A stretch of 64,000 nucleotides of DNA, from the NCBI GenBank assembly GCA_035544575.1, contig DATKEC010000115.1:1-64000 (forward strand). Direction: 5' to 3'. The position numbers and the translations under genes are program-made. Below, piece after piece: positions 33,294 through 42,400 of this stretch (positions are counted from its first letter, which is position 1; the number at the start of each line of letters is the position of its first letter). The notes beneath the pieces were generated by a model that was not told the DNA's origin, did not search any database, and saw nothing but the letters and a program-made list of their open reading frames with translations. The DNA is from DATHWB01 sp035544575. Lineage in GTDB: Bacteria > Actinomycetota > Acidimicrobiia > Spongiisociales > ZC4RG35.

Positions 33294-34772
33294 TCAGCGA
33301 GAAAAGCCACCAACTTCGGGACTGTCTCGCCCTGACTTCTGTGACAACGCTCCCCGATCGCGCTCACCGATGACGTGGATCTTCATCAGGTTCGTCGTCG
33401 CCTGAAGGTTCGGCGGTATCCCGGCGACCATCACCACCGAGGTCCCCCGATCGCAGATCCCTTCCTTTTCGAGGAATTTCTCCGCGGCAGCAATCATCAC
33501 GTCGGTGTAATCGCGCCGGCCGAACGGATACGGCTGCACACCGCGGTACAACGCCATCCGCGCCAGCGTGGAGTCGATGGGGGTGAACCCAACGATCCTG
33601 CCCGCTGGGCGGTACTTCGAGAGCAGGCGCGCGGTGTTTCCCGACTCGGTGAAAGCAACAATCGTCTCGATGCCGAGATCGGCCGCGGCCTGCACCGCCG
33701 ACCGCGCCACCGCAGAGGCGATCGAACCCCCGAAGAAATCGACCTCGATGTTCTCGACCTTGTCCACGTCGAGCCCGCGCTCGACCTCTGCACAGATTCT
33801 TCCCATCGTCTGCACCGACTCGACAGGGAAATCCCCCACTGCGGTCTCCGCGCTCAACATCACCGCGTCGGTGCCGTTGAGGACCGCGGTGGCGACGTCG
33901 GTGACCTCGGCGCGTGTCGGGCGAGGCGACTTCGTCATGGACTCCAGCATCTCCGTGGCGGTGATCGAGACGAGACCAGCCGCATTCGTCCGTGCGATGA
34001 TGTCGGCCTGCACCAGTGGGATGCGTTCCAGCGGCAACTGCACCCCGAGATCGCCCCGCGCGACCATAGCCCCCGCCGCTTCGGTGAGAATGTCGTCGAG
34101 GTTCTGATACGCCAGGGCGAGTTCGATCTTGGCGATCACCGGTGCGCCGCCCGCCAGGTCCCGAATCTCCCTGATGTCAGCGCCGGTTCTCACGAAGGAT
34201 GCCGCCACATAATCCACACCGAGGAGCCGCCCGTACTCGAGGTCGGCCCGATCCTTCTCGGTGATCGCGGGAACACGAAGGTTGGTGTCGGGGAACGCCA
34301 GACCCTTACCGTCTCCGAGCAGCCCCCCTTGCACGACGTGGGCGACGACGTGATCTGATTCGATCGACTCGGCCACCACGTGAATGAGCCCGTCGGCCAA
34401 CAGGACACGCTCACCCGGTTTGACGTCCTCGAGGAGGTGCTCGTAGTCGAGGAAGATCTGCGTCGGGTCTTCGGAGAAGTGGCGTCCCGGGACGAGGTGG
34501 ATCGTCGACCCGGTTGCCAGCGCCACCCGGCCTTCCGGAAACGATCCGACCCGCAACTTGGGGCCCTGGATGTCCTGGAGGAGTGCGACAACCCGACCCT
34601 CGGTTCGCGACGCCTCCCTCACCCAATCGGCCAGCCGGGAGTGGAACTCGTGATCGCCGTGGGAGAAGTTGAGTCTGGCAACGTCCATGCCGGCGACCAC
34701 GAGCGCCCGGACCGAATCGGGGTTGGCGACCGCCGGGCCGAGCGTCGCGACGATCTTGGTGAGACGTTCCAT
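33294..34772 (-). CDS. pyk: Pyruvate kinase
   Basis: 492 residues. The T-K-I-V-A-T-L-G-P-A opening, the substrate strand N-F-S-H-G, I-A-K-I-E (the phosphoryl-transfer lysine), V-A-R-G-D-L-G-V and M-L-E-S-M-T-K-S-P-R-P-T-R-A-E are all present, so it should make pyruvate and ATP from phosphoenolpyruvate and ADP in the last glycolytic step. The C-terminal allosteric domain is complete. ATG 34772 starts the beta strand of the barrel; a longer in-frame start at 34859 would extend into the HAD gene. It is 37 bases downstream of the HAD gene on the same strand and has a LacI-type palindrome in that gap. Confidence 0.93.
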   Translation of the reverse strand: MERLTKIVATLGPAVANPDSVRALVVAGMDVARLNFSHGDHEFHSRLADWVREASRTEGRVVALLQDIQGPKLRVGSFPEGRVALATGSTIHLVPGRHFSEDPTQIFLDYEHLLEDVKPGERVLLADGLIHVVAESIESDHVVAHVVQGGLLGDGKGLAFPDTNLRVPAITEKDRADLEYGRLLGVDYVAASFVRTGADIREIRDLAGGAPVIAKIELALAYQNLDDILTEAAGAMVARGDLGVQLPLERIPLVQADIIARTNAAGLVSITATEMLESMTKSPRPTRAEVTDVATAVLNGTDAVMLSAETAVGDFPVESVQTMGRICAEVERGLDVDKVENIEVDFFGGSIASAVARSAVQAAADLGIETIVAFTESGNTARLLSKYRPAGRIVGFTPIDSTLARMALYRGVQPYPFGRRDYTDVMIAAAEKFLEKEGICDRGTSVVMVAGIPPNLQATTNLMKIHVIGERDRGALSQKSGRDSPEVGGFSR

Positions 34773-34798
34773 CAGTTCCCCGCACGCTAGCCAAACTG

Positions 34799-34812
34799 CG
34801 TAAGCGCTTTCA
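34799..34812 (-). promoter_or_regulatory. LacI-family-like operator palindrome before pyk
   Basis: Read on the minus strand the 14 bases are TGAAAGCGCTTACG, 13 of 14 positions fitting the classical cre/LacI-family pattern (TGWAANCGNTNWCA). It overlaps the HAD stop codon and ends 27 bases before the pyk ATG, a plausible place for control of glycolysis. A single site of this size can occur by chance in high-GC DNA, and no LacI-type regulator gene is in the window. Confidence 0.35.
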
Positions 34813-35433
34813 GACCCGATCGACGATGACGTCGGCTTCCGCGAGACGATCCGAAGCAAACACGCCCCTGTCGAGCGCGATCACTCGACAACCGGCTCGA
34901 CGAGCGGCCGCGATCCCGGGCGGACTGTCCTCGATCACCACGCATCGGTCCGGAGGCACTCCGGCCAGGCCCGCCGCGGCGAGGTACAGATCGGGCGCCG
35001 GTTTGGGTCTCGCCACCTCGTCGGCGGTCACCGACACGCTCAGCAGATGGCCCATGCCCACCGCCCTCAACAACACGTCGAGCCTCCAGCGCAGTCCGTT
35101 CGTGGCCACGGCGATGGGGACCTGTGATCGCTCCAAACGCTCGACGAGTTCTATGGAGTCGGGAAATGCTGACACCCGCGAGGCGATGCGCTCGAACGCG
35201 AACTGGGCTTCGAGTTCCAATGCCACCGGGTCCAGACCCAGGATCGGAGCGTATCGCTCGGCCACCATGGTCTCGGTTCCGCCGATCGACTCGGCGAAGT
35301 CGGACTCCTCCAGGGCGTGTCCGTGGCCGGCCAATGTCTCAGCCCATGCCGAGTAGGAGACCGGCTCGGAGTCCACCAGGACACCATCGCAGTCGAACAG
35401 GACGGCGTCGGCCTCCAGCCCGTGGAGCTTCAT
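34810..35433 (-). CDS. HAD-family phosphatase (beta-phosphoglucomutase-like)
   Basis: 207 residues. Motif I is F-D-C-D-G-V-L-V-D-S-E (nucleophile and acid Asp), motif II is A-T-N-G, a lysine follows in R-P-K-P-A-P-D, and motif IV is I-E-D-S-P-P-G. A helical cap (about 20-85) places it in subfamily I with phosphoglycolate phosphatase, sugar phosphatases and beta-phosphoglucomutase. The substrate is not predictable. ATG 35433 overlaps the gatB stop by ATGA, so it is the fourth gene of the gatCAB unit. Confidence 0.88.
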   Translation of the reverse strand: MKLHGLEADAVLFDCDGVLVDSEPVSYSAWAETLAGHGHALEESDFAESIGGTETMVAERYAPILGLDPVALELEAQFAFERIASRVSAFPDSIELVERLERSQVPIAVATNGLRWRLDVLLRAVGMGHLLSVSVTADEVARPKPAPDLYLAAAGLAGVPPDRCVVIEDSPPGIAAARRAGCRVIALDRGVFASDRLAEADVIVDRV

Positions 35434-36884
35434 CCCAGTTTGGCGACGAGCAACTCGTTGACAGCCCGAGGATCGGCCTTGCCCTGGGTGGACCGCATCA
35501 CCTGACCGACGAGGAACCCGACCACTTTCGACTCGCCATTGCGATATCGCTCGATGGCGTCTGGGTTGGCAGCCAAGACTTCGTCCACGGCTCGTTCGAC
35601 CTCCGACGTGTCGGTCATCTGGATCAGATCGCGAGCCGCTGCCACCTGGCGGGGATCGCCCTCGCCACGCATGACACCGTCCAGGACGTCCTTGGCCGCC
35701 GACGCCGAGACCGTGCCGTCGTCGACCATCCCGACCAATCCGGCGAGTTGGGCACCCGTGATCGTCAGAGGTGACCCCTGTTTGCGCAGCCAGCCCGTCA
35801 CCTCACCGGTCACCCAGTTGCCCGCGACCCGGGCGTCAGCGCCAGCCGCCAGGGCGTCGTCGAAGAGCTGCCGGAGGTCAGGTGCAGCGTCTGCCAGCGC
35901 CTGGGCGACGTGATCGTCGACACCCTGGGCGAGGTAGCGAGCGCGGCGTGTGGCGGGAAGTTCCGGCAGTTGGGCGGCTATCTCCGACCTCCACGCCTCA
36001 TCGATCACGATCGGGGTGAGGTCCGGTTCGGTGAAGTACCGATAGTCCGAGCTCCCCTCCTTCGTGCGCATCCCCTGGGTGATTCCGGCCTCCTCGTCCC
36101 AGTGGCGGGTCTCCTGGACGAGCGTCCCACCGCCTTCGAGCTCGTCTACCTGGCGCCGGATCTCGTGGGTCACGGCCCGCTCCAGGGAGCGGAACGAGTT
36201 CATGTTCTTGATCTCCACCTTGGTGCCGAGTTCGCTGCTCCCGCTCGGGCGCACGGACACGTTCGCGTCGAACCGGATCGATCCTTCCTCCAATCGCGCG
36301 TCGGAGACGCCCAACTCGGCCACGACGGCTCTGAGTTGCTGGGCGTAGGCCTTGGCCTGGGCCGGAGTCCGGATGTCGGGACGCGAAACGATCTCCACCA
36401 GGGGCACTCCCGACCGGTTGAAGTCGAGAAGGGTCTCGGTGGCGGAGTGAATTCGACCCCCCTCGCCGACATGAAGCGACTTGCCGGTGTCTTCCTCCTG
36501 GTGGGCCCGTTCGATCCCGACACGCACGGTCTCGGTGTCGATGTCGACGTCGAGCCAGCCGTCATGGCACACGGGAATGTCGAACTGGCTTATCTGGTAA
36601 TTCTTGGGCAGATCGGCATAGAAGTAGTTCTTGCGGTGGAAGACAGACTCAGGACTGATCGTGCAGTTGAGGGCGAGCCCGATCAGTGCGATCCACTCGA
36701 TCGCCTGCTGGTTGGGGACCGGCATCGCACCCGGCAAGCCGAGGCAGGTCGGGCAGACGTCGACATTGGGTTCGCCCCCGAACCCGACGCGACATCCGCA
36801 GAACATCTTCGACTCCGTTCGCAACTCGACATGGACTTCGATTCCCATGACCGCTTCCCATCCCGATGGTGGCTGCCACGTCAC
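35430..36884 (-). CDS. gatB: Glu-tRNA(Gln)/Asp-tRNA(Asn) amidotransferase subunit B
   Basis: 484 residues. G-I-E-V-H-V-E-L opening, the zinc-binding C-G-C...C-P-T-C set (near 35-55), K-N-Y-F-Y-A-D-L-P-K-N-Y-Q-I-S and the R-S-G-V-P-L-V-E-I signature are present; the C-terminal tail domain binds tRNA. It activates the mischarged glutamyl or aspartyl group with ATP and receives ammonia from GatA. GTG 36884 overlaps the gatA stop by GTGA. Normal family length. Confidence 0.95.
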   Translation of the reverse strand: MTWQPPSGWEAVMGIEVHVELRTESKMFCGCRVGFGGEPNVDVCPTCLGLPGAMPVPNQQAIEWIALIGLALNCTISPESVFHRKNYFYADLPKNYQISQFDIPVCHDGWLDVDIDTETVRVGIERAHQEEDTGKSLHVGEGGRIHSATETLLDFNRSGVPLVEIVSRPDIRTPAQAKAYAQQLRAVVAELGVSDARLEEGSIRFDANVSVRPSGSSELGTKVEIKNMNSFRSLERAVTHEIRRQVDELEGGGTLVQETRHWDEEAGITQGMRTKEGSSDYRYFTEPDLTPIVIDEAWRSEIAAQLPELPATRRARYLAQGVDDHVAQALADAAPDLRQLFDDALAAGADARVAGNWVTGEVTGWLRKQGSPLTITGAQLAGLVGMVDDGTVSASAAKDVLDGVMRGEGDPRQVAAARDLIQMTDTSEVERAVDEVLAANPDAIERYRNGESKVVGFLVGQVMRSTQGKADPRAVNELLVAKLG

Positions 36885-38350
36885 GCTGGAACCTCGACCA
36901 TGCGAGGACGGGCGCTGAAGCCGGCCTGGCGCTCTACTTCGGCTGCCACCCGGAACATCGTCGGCTCCGCCAGGGCCGGCGCCATCACCTGCAGACCGAT
37001 CGGGAGGCCTCCGCTGTCGAGTCCCACCGGGACGGTCATCGCCGGGTGACCCGCCAGATTGGACGGGATGTTGCACACGTCGGACAAGTACATGGCCAGA
37101 GGATCCGAGGTCTTGGCGTCGAGTTCGAAGGCAACCGTCGGGCTGGTGGGCGAGACGAGCACCTCCACCCTCTCATAGGCGCGGGCGAACTCTTGCTTGA
37201 CCACAGTCCGCACCTTCTGCGCCTGACCGTAGAAGGCGTCGTAGTACCCCGCAGAGAGGGCGTACGTCCCCAACAGGATGCGGCGGGTGACCTCGGGCCC
37301 GAAACCTTCCGCCCGCGTCCTCGCCATCATTTCTTCGGCTGTGGCCCCAGGAACACGCAGTCCATATCGAATCCCATCGAAGCGGGCGAGGTTGGCCGAC
37401 GCCTCGGCGGGGGCGATCAGGTAATACGTCGACAGCGCCAGATCACAGGTCGGTATCGACACTTCGACGACCTCGGCGCCGGCATCGGACAGTCGATCCA
37501 GCATGGCCCGGTTGGCGGAGATCACCTCGGGCTCGTAGCCATCCCCATCGAGTTCCCTCACCACCCCGATCCGCAGCCCGGCCACGCCCCGATCGAGTTC
37601 GGAGAAGACGGCGGGATAATCGCCACGCCATGACGTGGCGTCGAGCGGATCGTGGCCGGCGATCGCATCGAGGACGGTCGCCGCATCCGCCACGGTTCGT
37701 GTGAACGGTCCGATCTGGTCGAGCGATGACCCGAACGCGATCAGCCCGTACCGCGAGACCAGCCCATAGGTGGGCTTGACGCCGACAACTCCGCACAGCG
37801 CCGCCGGTTGGCGGATCGATCCGCCCGTGTCCGAGCCGAGCGCCGCCAATGCCGAGCCTGCTGCCACCGCGGCAGCCGAGCCACCCGAGGATCCACCCGG
37901 AACCCGCGCCGGCTCCCAGGGGTTTCTGGTCGGTCCATACGCCGAGTTCTCGGTCGACGAACCCATCGCGAACTCGTCGAGGTTGGTCTTTCCCGTGATC
38001 ACCGCACCGCCAGACTTGAGACGACTCACGACGGTGGCGTCGTATGGCGGGTGATATCCGGCGAGGATCTGCGACGAGCAGGTTGTCTCCACACCGCGGG
38101 TGCAGAGGTTGTCCTTGAGGGCGATCGGAATGCCGTCGAGCGGTCCGAGCGGTGCGCCTGCCCGGAACCGCTGGTCGGCCTGGGAGGCGGCTGTACGGGC
38201 GCGGTCGGCGTCCAGCGTGAGGTAGGCGTGAAGTTCGGCTTCGGTGCGCGAGGCGCGTTCGAGCACGTCTTCGAGCAGTTCGCTGGCAGTGAGCGTCCCG
38301 GCACGGAGTTCGGCAGCCGCGGACGCGATGGTGAGATCGGCGTGACTCAC
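36881..38350 (-). CDS. gatA: Glu-tRNA(Gln)/Asp-tRNA(Asn) amidotransferase subunit A
   Basis: 489 residues, amidase-signature family. Catalytic Lys79 (A-L-K-D-N), cis-Ser154 (G-G-S-S-G-G-S) and nucleophile Ser178 (D-T-G-G-S-I-R) are intact. It hydrolyses glutamine to supply ammonia to GatB. GTG 38350 is chosen, four bases after the gatC stop; ATG 38383, inside gatC, is an alternative. The presence of GatCAB implies that Gln-tRNA, and perhaps Asn-tRNA, is made by transamidation. Confidence 0.95.
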   Translation of the reverse strand: MSHADLTIASAAAELRAGTLTASELLEDVLERASRTEAELHAYLTLDADRARTAASQADQRFRAGAPLGPLDGIPIALKDNLCTRGVETTCSSQILAGYHPPYDATVVSRLKSGGAVITGKTNLDEFAMGSSTENSAYGPTRNPWEPARVPGGSSGGSAAAVAAGSALAALGSDTGGSIRQPAALCGVVGVKPTYGLVSRYGLIAFGSSLDQIGPFTRTVADAATVLDAIAGHDPLDATSWRGDYPAVFSELDRGVAGLRIGVVRELDGDGYEPEVISANRAMLDRLSDAGAEVVEVSIPTCDLALSTYYLIAPAEASANLARFDGIRYGLRVPGATAEEMMARTRAEGFGPEVTRRILLGTYALSAGYYDAFYGQAQKVRTVVKQEFARAYERVEVLVSPTSPTVAFELDAKTSDPLAMYLSDVCNIPSNLAGHPAMTVPVGLDSGGLPIGLQVMAPALAEPTMFRVAAEVERQAGFSARPRMVEVPA

Positions 38351-38354
38351 AGCT

Positions 38355-38645
38355 TCAGTCCTGGTCGAGCGCAGGTGGCACAACGAAGTAGCCGTCGCGC
38401 GCCGACGGTGCCTGGGACAGCACCTCGTCCCGATCGAGCGATGGCCGTACCTCGTCGGGGCGGAACGTGTTTGTCATACCGAGCGGATGGGCGGTGGGCT
38501 GGACACCGACGGTGTCGAGTGCCTGCACTCGGGCCGCGTGCTCGAGGATGACTCCCAACTGGCTGCGATAGGTCTCGAGGTCGGTCGGTGAGAGATCGAG
38601 GCGTGCAAGGCGCGCCACGTGAGCGATGTCGATGTCGATCGGCAT
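38355..38645 (-). CDS. gatC: Glu-tRNA(Gln)/Asp-tRNA(Asn) amidotransferase subunit C
   Basis: 96 residues: N-terminal V-A-R-L-A-R-L-D-L-S helix, Y-R-S-Q-L-G-V-I-L-E, and the extended C-terminal R-P-D-E-V-R-P-S belt that wraps GatA and GatB, ending Y-F-V-V-P. ATG 38645. It is the first gene of the gatC-gatA-gatB-HAD unit and is divergent from a small membrane-protein gene 56 bases away. Confidence 0.93.
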   Translation of the reverse strand: MPIDIDIAHVARLARLDLSPTDLETYRSQLGVILEHAARVQALDTVGVQPTAHPLGMTNTFRPDEVRPSLDRDEVLSQAPSARDGYFVVPPALDQD

Positions 38646-38701
38646 GGGTCGGCAGTGTAGGGAGCGACCGGACCGCGAGATCCGGCGTATATCGTCCACC
38701 G

Positions 38702-38992
38702 GTGCGCTGGATGCTCGGAGTCACGACCCTCATCTTGCTGGCGGGCGCCGGATTCGCGTGGAACGGCGGAGACTCCGGGATCGCCGGCCTCCTGGCTCGT
38801 GTCGGTGCCGTGTTCGCCGCGAGCTGGATCGCTCATCCGGCGCTCGTGAGATTGGACCGCAGAACGATCTGGCTGCTGGTGGTGGGAGGTCTCGTGGTGT
38901 TGGTGCGCCCGCGGGCAGCCTTCGTCGTTCTTCCCGTCATCGCGATCTTCGCCCGAACTGCGCAAGTCCGGGAGGACCCGGCCGACAGGTAG
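38702..38992 (+). CDS. Small membrane protein, unknown
   Basis: 96 residues from GTG 38702, with three hydrophobic helices (about 3-20, 30-48, 55-80) and short Arg-rich loops; the C-terminal tail is charged. No family recognised. It is followed after three bases by a small soluble gene, and the two probably form a unit. A start further upstream in frame is possible but would read through the divergent promoter. Confidence 0.6.
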   Translation: MRWMLGVTTLILLAGAGFAWNGGDSGIAGLLARVGAVFAASWIAHPALVRLDRRTIWLLVVGGLVVLVRPRAAFVVLPVIAIFARTAQVREDPADR

Positions 38993-38995
38993 GCC

Positions 38996-39217
38996 ATGCC
39001 GCCTACGTCTCCGGAACACAATCACTACCGCACGCTCGGCCTCCGTGTCGGCGCCCCGATCTGGGACGTGGAGGAGGCTGCCGCCCGCCTGATCATCCAG
39101 GCCGCGTCAGTCCGGGATTATTTCCGGGTCGACCAGCTGGAAGAGGCTCGCCACTGGTTGACGACGCCGGCTCTCCGGGCGTTCCACGACGAGAAGCTCG
39201 ACGAAGCCATTCATTGA
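38996..39217 (+). CDS. Small J-domain-like protein without HPD
   Basis: 73 residues. H-Y-R-T-L-G-L-R-V-G-A followed by W-D-V-E-E-A-A-A-R-L resembles helix I-II of DnaJ domains, but the H-P-D tripeptide needed to stimulate Hsp70 is missing. It may be an inactive J-like or merely similar helical protein. ATG 38996. Its 3' end overlaps convergently with dapE by 7 bases. Confidence 0.5.
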   Translation: MPPTSPEHNHYRTLGLRVGAPIWDVEEAAARLIIQAASVRDYFRVDQLEEARHWLTTPALRAFHDEKLDEAIH

Positions 39218-40263
39218 ACCGGGTCCTCGGTCAAGGCTCGCCGCAGCGCCGTGAACGTCTCCTCGATCTGCGACATCGCCACGTACTCGTCCCGCTGATG
39301 CGCTTCGGAGGCCTGTCCGGGACCGAAGTTGACGGCCGGGATGCCGTACTCGCCGAGACGGGCCACATCGGTCCAGCCCTGCTTTGCCGCCAGTTCGGCG
39401 CCGGCTGCCGCAGCAAGTCGACCAACGAAGGGGTGTGACACCGAGACGGGACCGGCTGGTGCCACATCGACGATGTCGACCGAGTCGGCCCCAGTGGCCG
39501 CCTGGTGAACGACTGCGATGGCGTCGTCCACGCTGCGGTCGGGACTGAACCGGTAGTTGAGGTTCAACTCGAAGCGGTCCGGTATGACATTGCGAGCGAT
39601 ACCGCCGGCCGCCATCGTCACCGACATCACTTCGCGGTATTCGAGACCGTCGATGAAATGGGGTTCCGGCTCGCGGAGGTGCATCTCAGCCAGCCACTCG
39701 CCTGCCTTGGTGACAGCGTTCTCTCCCCACCACGGGCGAGCGGAGTGAGAACTCCTTCCCGAGAACGTCACGGCGGCGTTGATCGAACCGTTGCACCCGA
39801 CCTGGATCTGGCCGTCGGATGGCTCGAGCACCACGGCGAATTCCGCATCGGTCAGCCACCCCGTTCCGTCGAGCAACGGCCCGAGTCCGTTGCCGTCTGC
39901 AGGTCCCTCTTCGCCGTCGTAGAAGATGCCGACCACCGAGTACGGACCGGCGACCACGTCGCGGTCTTCCAGAAGGTGGATGATGACGGCGAGGCCGCCC
40001 TTCATGTCTGCTGCCCCGAGTCCGTGCAGCTTGCCGTCGACGATCGTGGCCGGTCCCTGTCCTTGGTAGGGGACAGTGTCGAGATGGCCGACGAGGAGGA
40101 TCATCGGTCCACCGGTGGGCCGTCCGACGACCAATGACCGTCCGATCCGATGCTCGTCCATGCCTTCGAGGCGCCCAGCGACGGCCTCGACGATCGCGGT
40201 CTCATCACCGGTGACCGACGGTATGTCTACCAGCCAGGCGGCCGTCTCCACCAACGAGGTCAC
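39211..40263 (-). CDS. dapE: Succinyl-diaminopimelate desuccinylase
   Basis: 350 residues, M20 metallohydrolase. Metal and catalytic residues are in G-H60-L-D62-T-V-P, G-A-A-D86-M-K-G-G, Y-D-G-E118-E119-G and the late E-A-H-Q-R-D-E-Y. It removes succinate from N-succinyl-LL-2,6-diaminopimelate in the lysine/peptidoglycan pathway. GTG 40263 overlaps the dapD stop by GTGA, so acylation and deacylation enzymes are coupled. Length is normal for the actinobacterial type. Confidence 0.92.
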   Translation of the reverse strand: MTSLVETAAWLVDIPSVTGDETAIVEAVAGRLEGMDEHRIGRSLVVGRPTGGPMILLVGHLDTVPYQGQGPATIVDGKLHGLGAADMKGGLAVIIHLLEDRDVVAGPYSVVGIFYDGEEGPADGNGLGPLLDGTGWLTDAEFAVVLEPSDGQIQVGCNGSINAAVTFSGRSSHSARPWWGENAVTKAGEWLAEMHLREPEPHFIDGLEYREVMSVTMAAGGIARNVIPDRFELNLNYRFSPDRSVDDAIAVVHQAATGADSVDIVDVAPAGPVSVSHPFVGRLAAAAGAELAAKQGWTDVARLGEYGIPAVNFGPGQASEAHQRDEYVAMSQIEETFTALRRALTEDPVQ

Positions 40264-41066
40264 AGCTGAACGCCCAATTCCCGCAGGTGCTCGTTGAGCG
40301 CCAGGCGCTCGTCATGACGGTCCTCCCGCCAGCCGATGATGTACGCGCATTGCAGCTGGACCGTTCCCCCCGGAAAGGTGCGGGGACGGGTCCCCTGGAC
40401 CACGATGGCGCCGGCCGGCACCTGGGCCCGATACTCCACCGGCGTCTCGGTGGTCACATCGATGATCGGGATCGAAGCGGTGATCGTCGTGTTGGCACCG
40501 AGCACCGCCCCTTCGCCGATGATCGCTCCTTCGGTCACGATGCATCGAGACCCGATGAATGCGCCGTCCTCGACGATCACCGGAGTGGCGTTGGGAGGCT
40601 CGAGAACTCCGCCGATCCCCACCCCGCCGGCGAGATGCACGTTCTTGCCGATCTGTGCGCACGATCCGACCGTCGCCCAGGTGTCGACCATCGTTCCCGC
40701 CCCGACATAGGCACCGATGTTGACGAACCCCGGCATCACGATCACTCCCGGCTCGCAATGCGCGCCATATCGAATCATTCCGGGCGGAACCACCCGCACC
40801 CCCTGGCTGGCGAGGTCGTCCTTCACCGGGATCTTGTCGTGGAAGTGGAGATCGCCGGCCTCGATCCGCGTCATCTCCCCGAGACGGAAGTACAGCAGGA
40901 TCGCGAGCTTCAGCCACTCGTTGACCGTCCAGGTCCCGTCGATCTTCTCGGCAACGCGAAACTCTCCCCGGTCGAGGGACTCGATCGTCCGCTCGACCGC
41001 CTCCCGGGCGTCCTCGATCCGCAGGTCGCCGGCGTACGCCAGTTCGATCGCTTCTCTATCCGACAT
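40260..41066 (-). CDS. dapD: Tetrahydrodipicolinate N-succinyltransferase
   Basis: 268 residues with an N-terminal helical part and a left-handed beta-helix of hexapeptide repeats (I-G-A-Y-V-G-A-G, V-H-L-A-G-G-V-G-I-G-G, I-I-G-E-G-A-V-L-G-A). Signature G-F-V-N-I-G-A-Y and the R-Y-G-A-H segment are typical of DapD. It transfers succinyl from succinyl-CoA to tetrahydrodipicolinate. ATG 41066. With dapE it forms a two-gene unit, divergent from the polytopic membrane-protein gene. Confidence 0.93.
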   Translation of the reverse strand: MSDREAIELAYAGDLRIEDAREAVERTIESLDRGEFRVAEKIDGTWTVNEWLKLAILLYFRLGEMTRIEAGDLHFHDKIPVKDDLASQGVRVVPPGMIRYGAHCEPGVIVMPGFVNIGAYVGAGTMVDTWATVGSCAQIGKNVHLAGGVGIGGVLEPPNATPVIVEDGAFIGSRCIVTEGAIIGEGAVLGANTTITASIPIIDVTTETPVEYRAQVPAGAIVVQGTRPRTFPGGTVQLQCAYIIGWREDRHDERLALNEHLRELGVQL

Positions 41067-41203
41067 CGACCACCTCACCGTCTTGCGTCCTGGAGCGTAG
41101 GTTGGCGCCGCTCCGGTCCATCGACGGAACCCCATTTTCGAAGCAGGGTCCACCCGCGCTCCGTACGATCCCACGGGAAGGCCGAGCACCGACGAGGAGC
41201 ACC

Positions 41204-42400
41204 ATGGCAGATCATCCCCTGCGAGCCTCAGTAGACCTCCTGTTCCGGAGCGCACTCGTGATCTTCCTGGTGACGATCGTCATCGGGATCCTCAACGGTC
41301 TCGACGTGTGGGACCCGACCCGCGAACTGATCCTCACTCATGTCCACGCCGGGACGCTCGGCTGGATCACCCTGTCTGTGATCGGGGTGGCCCTCCTGAT
41401 GTTCGGCGAGACCGCGGACAGCAAAGCGGTGCAGGCAGCGCGGAACATGTCGATGGGGCTCGTCGCGGCCACCGTGCTGTACGTGGTCGCCTTCGCGACG
41501 ACAACCGGGATCCTCCGCCCCGTCGCAGGGACACTGATGCTCGTTGCGATCGTCTGGGCTTTCGTCTGGACGGCCGGACGATGGAGCTCTACGCCGAGAA
41601 CGGTCCCGGCTCTCGCCCTGTTCCTCGCCATGATCTCGCTCGTGATCGGTGCCGTGCTCGGTGTGATTCTCGGTTTGTTCATCGCCCGTGGCGAGGTGCC
41701 CGGACTCGACGCCGAGACGGCAGCCAATCTCGGTGGTGCCCATCCCCCGGCGATGCTCACCGGCTATCTCCTCCTTGCCGGAATCGCGGTGGCCGAGTGG
41801 CGGCTGTCGGATCGTCAGGCGATGACCTCCGAATCGAAGCTGGGTGCCGGTACCGCATGGATCCTGTTCGCCGCCGGAATCCTCTTCAACCTCGCGTTCA
41901 TCCTCGACATCGAGGCGCTCATCCAGGTGGCGTCCCTGCTGCAGGTGATCGCGGTGATCGCGTTTGTGTCAAGAATGTGGCGTTTCCTCACGCCGGCCGC
42001 CTGGCGGGGCGCCGGTGTCTCCGTGTACGCCAAACTCGCCGTCGTGTACCTCGTCATCGGCGTCGCTCTGTTGGTCTACGTCGTTCAACTCTTCGTGGGT
42101 GGAGAATTGAATCCGGAAACGGGCGAGGGTCCGGTCGGCGTGCTCATTGCGTTCGAGCATGCGATGTTCCTCGGCGTCATGACCAATGCTCTCTTCGCGG
42201 GCCTCGCCCTCGGGCTCGCTTACGACACAGCCCAGCGGGCGGTGGTGTGGAGTGTGAACGTCGGGTTGGCCGGGTTCCTCGTCGGGCTCGTCACCGATCA
42301 GCAGGTGCTGAAGCGCATCGCCACGCCGATCATGGGCCTCGCCTTGATCATGGCCGTCGTGGTGTTCCTGCGACCACGACGGGTGACAGCATCCGGCTGA
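41204..42400 (+). CDS. Polytopic membrane protein with conserved-looking histidines, possibly heme-binding
   Basis: 398 residues, about 12 transmembrane helices. Histidines sit in helix-edge contexts: T-H-V-H-A-G-T-L-G-W (near 45), A-H-P-P-A-M-L-T-G-Y (near 185) and F-E-H-A-M-F-L-G-V-M (near 320). This recalls heme-copper-oxidase subunit-I-like and NnrS-like proteins, but the full CuB histidine set of an oxidase is not present. It is coupled to a c-type cytochrome lipoprotein by a CTGA overlap, so an electron-transfer role is inferred. ATG 41204 has GAGGAGC upstream. Confidence 0.7.
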   Translation: MADHPLRASVDLLFRSALVIFLVTIVIGILNGLDVWDPTRELILTHVHAGTLGWITLSVIGVALLMFGETADSKAVQAARNMSMGLVAATVLYVVAFATTTGILRPVAGTLMLVAIVWAFVWTAGRWSSTPRTVPALALFLAMISLVIGAVLGVILGLFIARGEVPGLDAETAANLGGAHPPAMLTGYLLLAGIAVAEWRLSDRQAMTSESKLGAGTAWILFAAGILFNLAFILDIEALIQVASLLQVIAVIAFVSRMWRFLTPAAWRGAGVSVYAKLAVVYLVIGVALLVYVVQLFVGGELNPETGEGPVGVLIAFEHAMFLGVMTNALFAGLALGLAYDTAQRAVVWSVNVGLAGFLVGLVTDQQVLKRIATPIMGLALIMAVVVFLRPRRVTASG

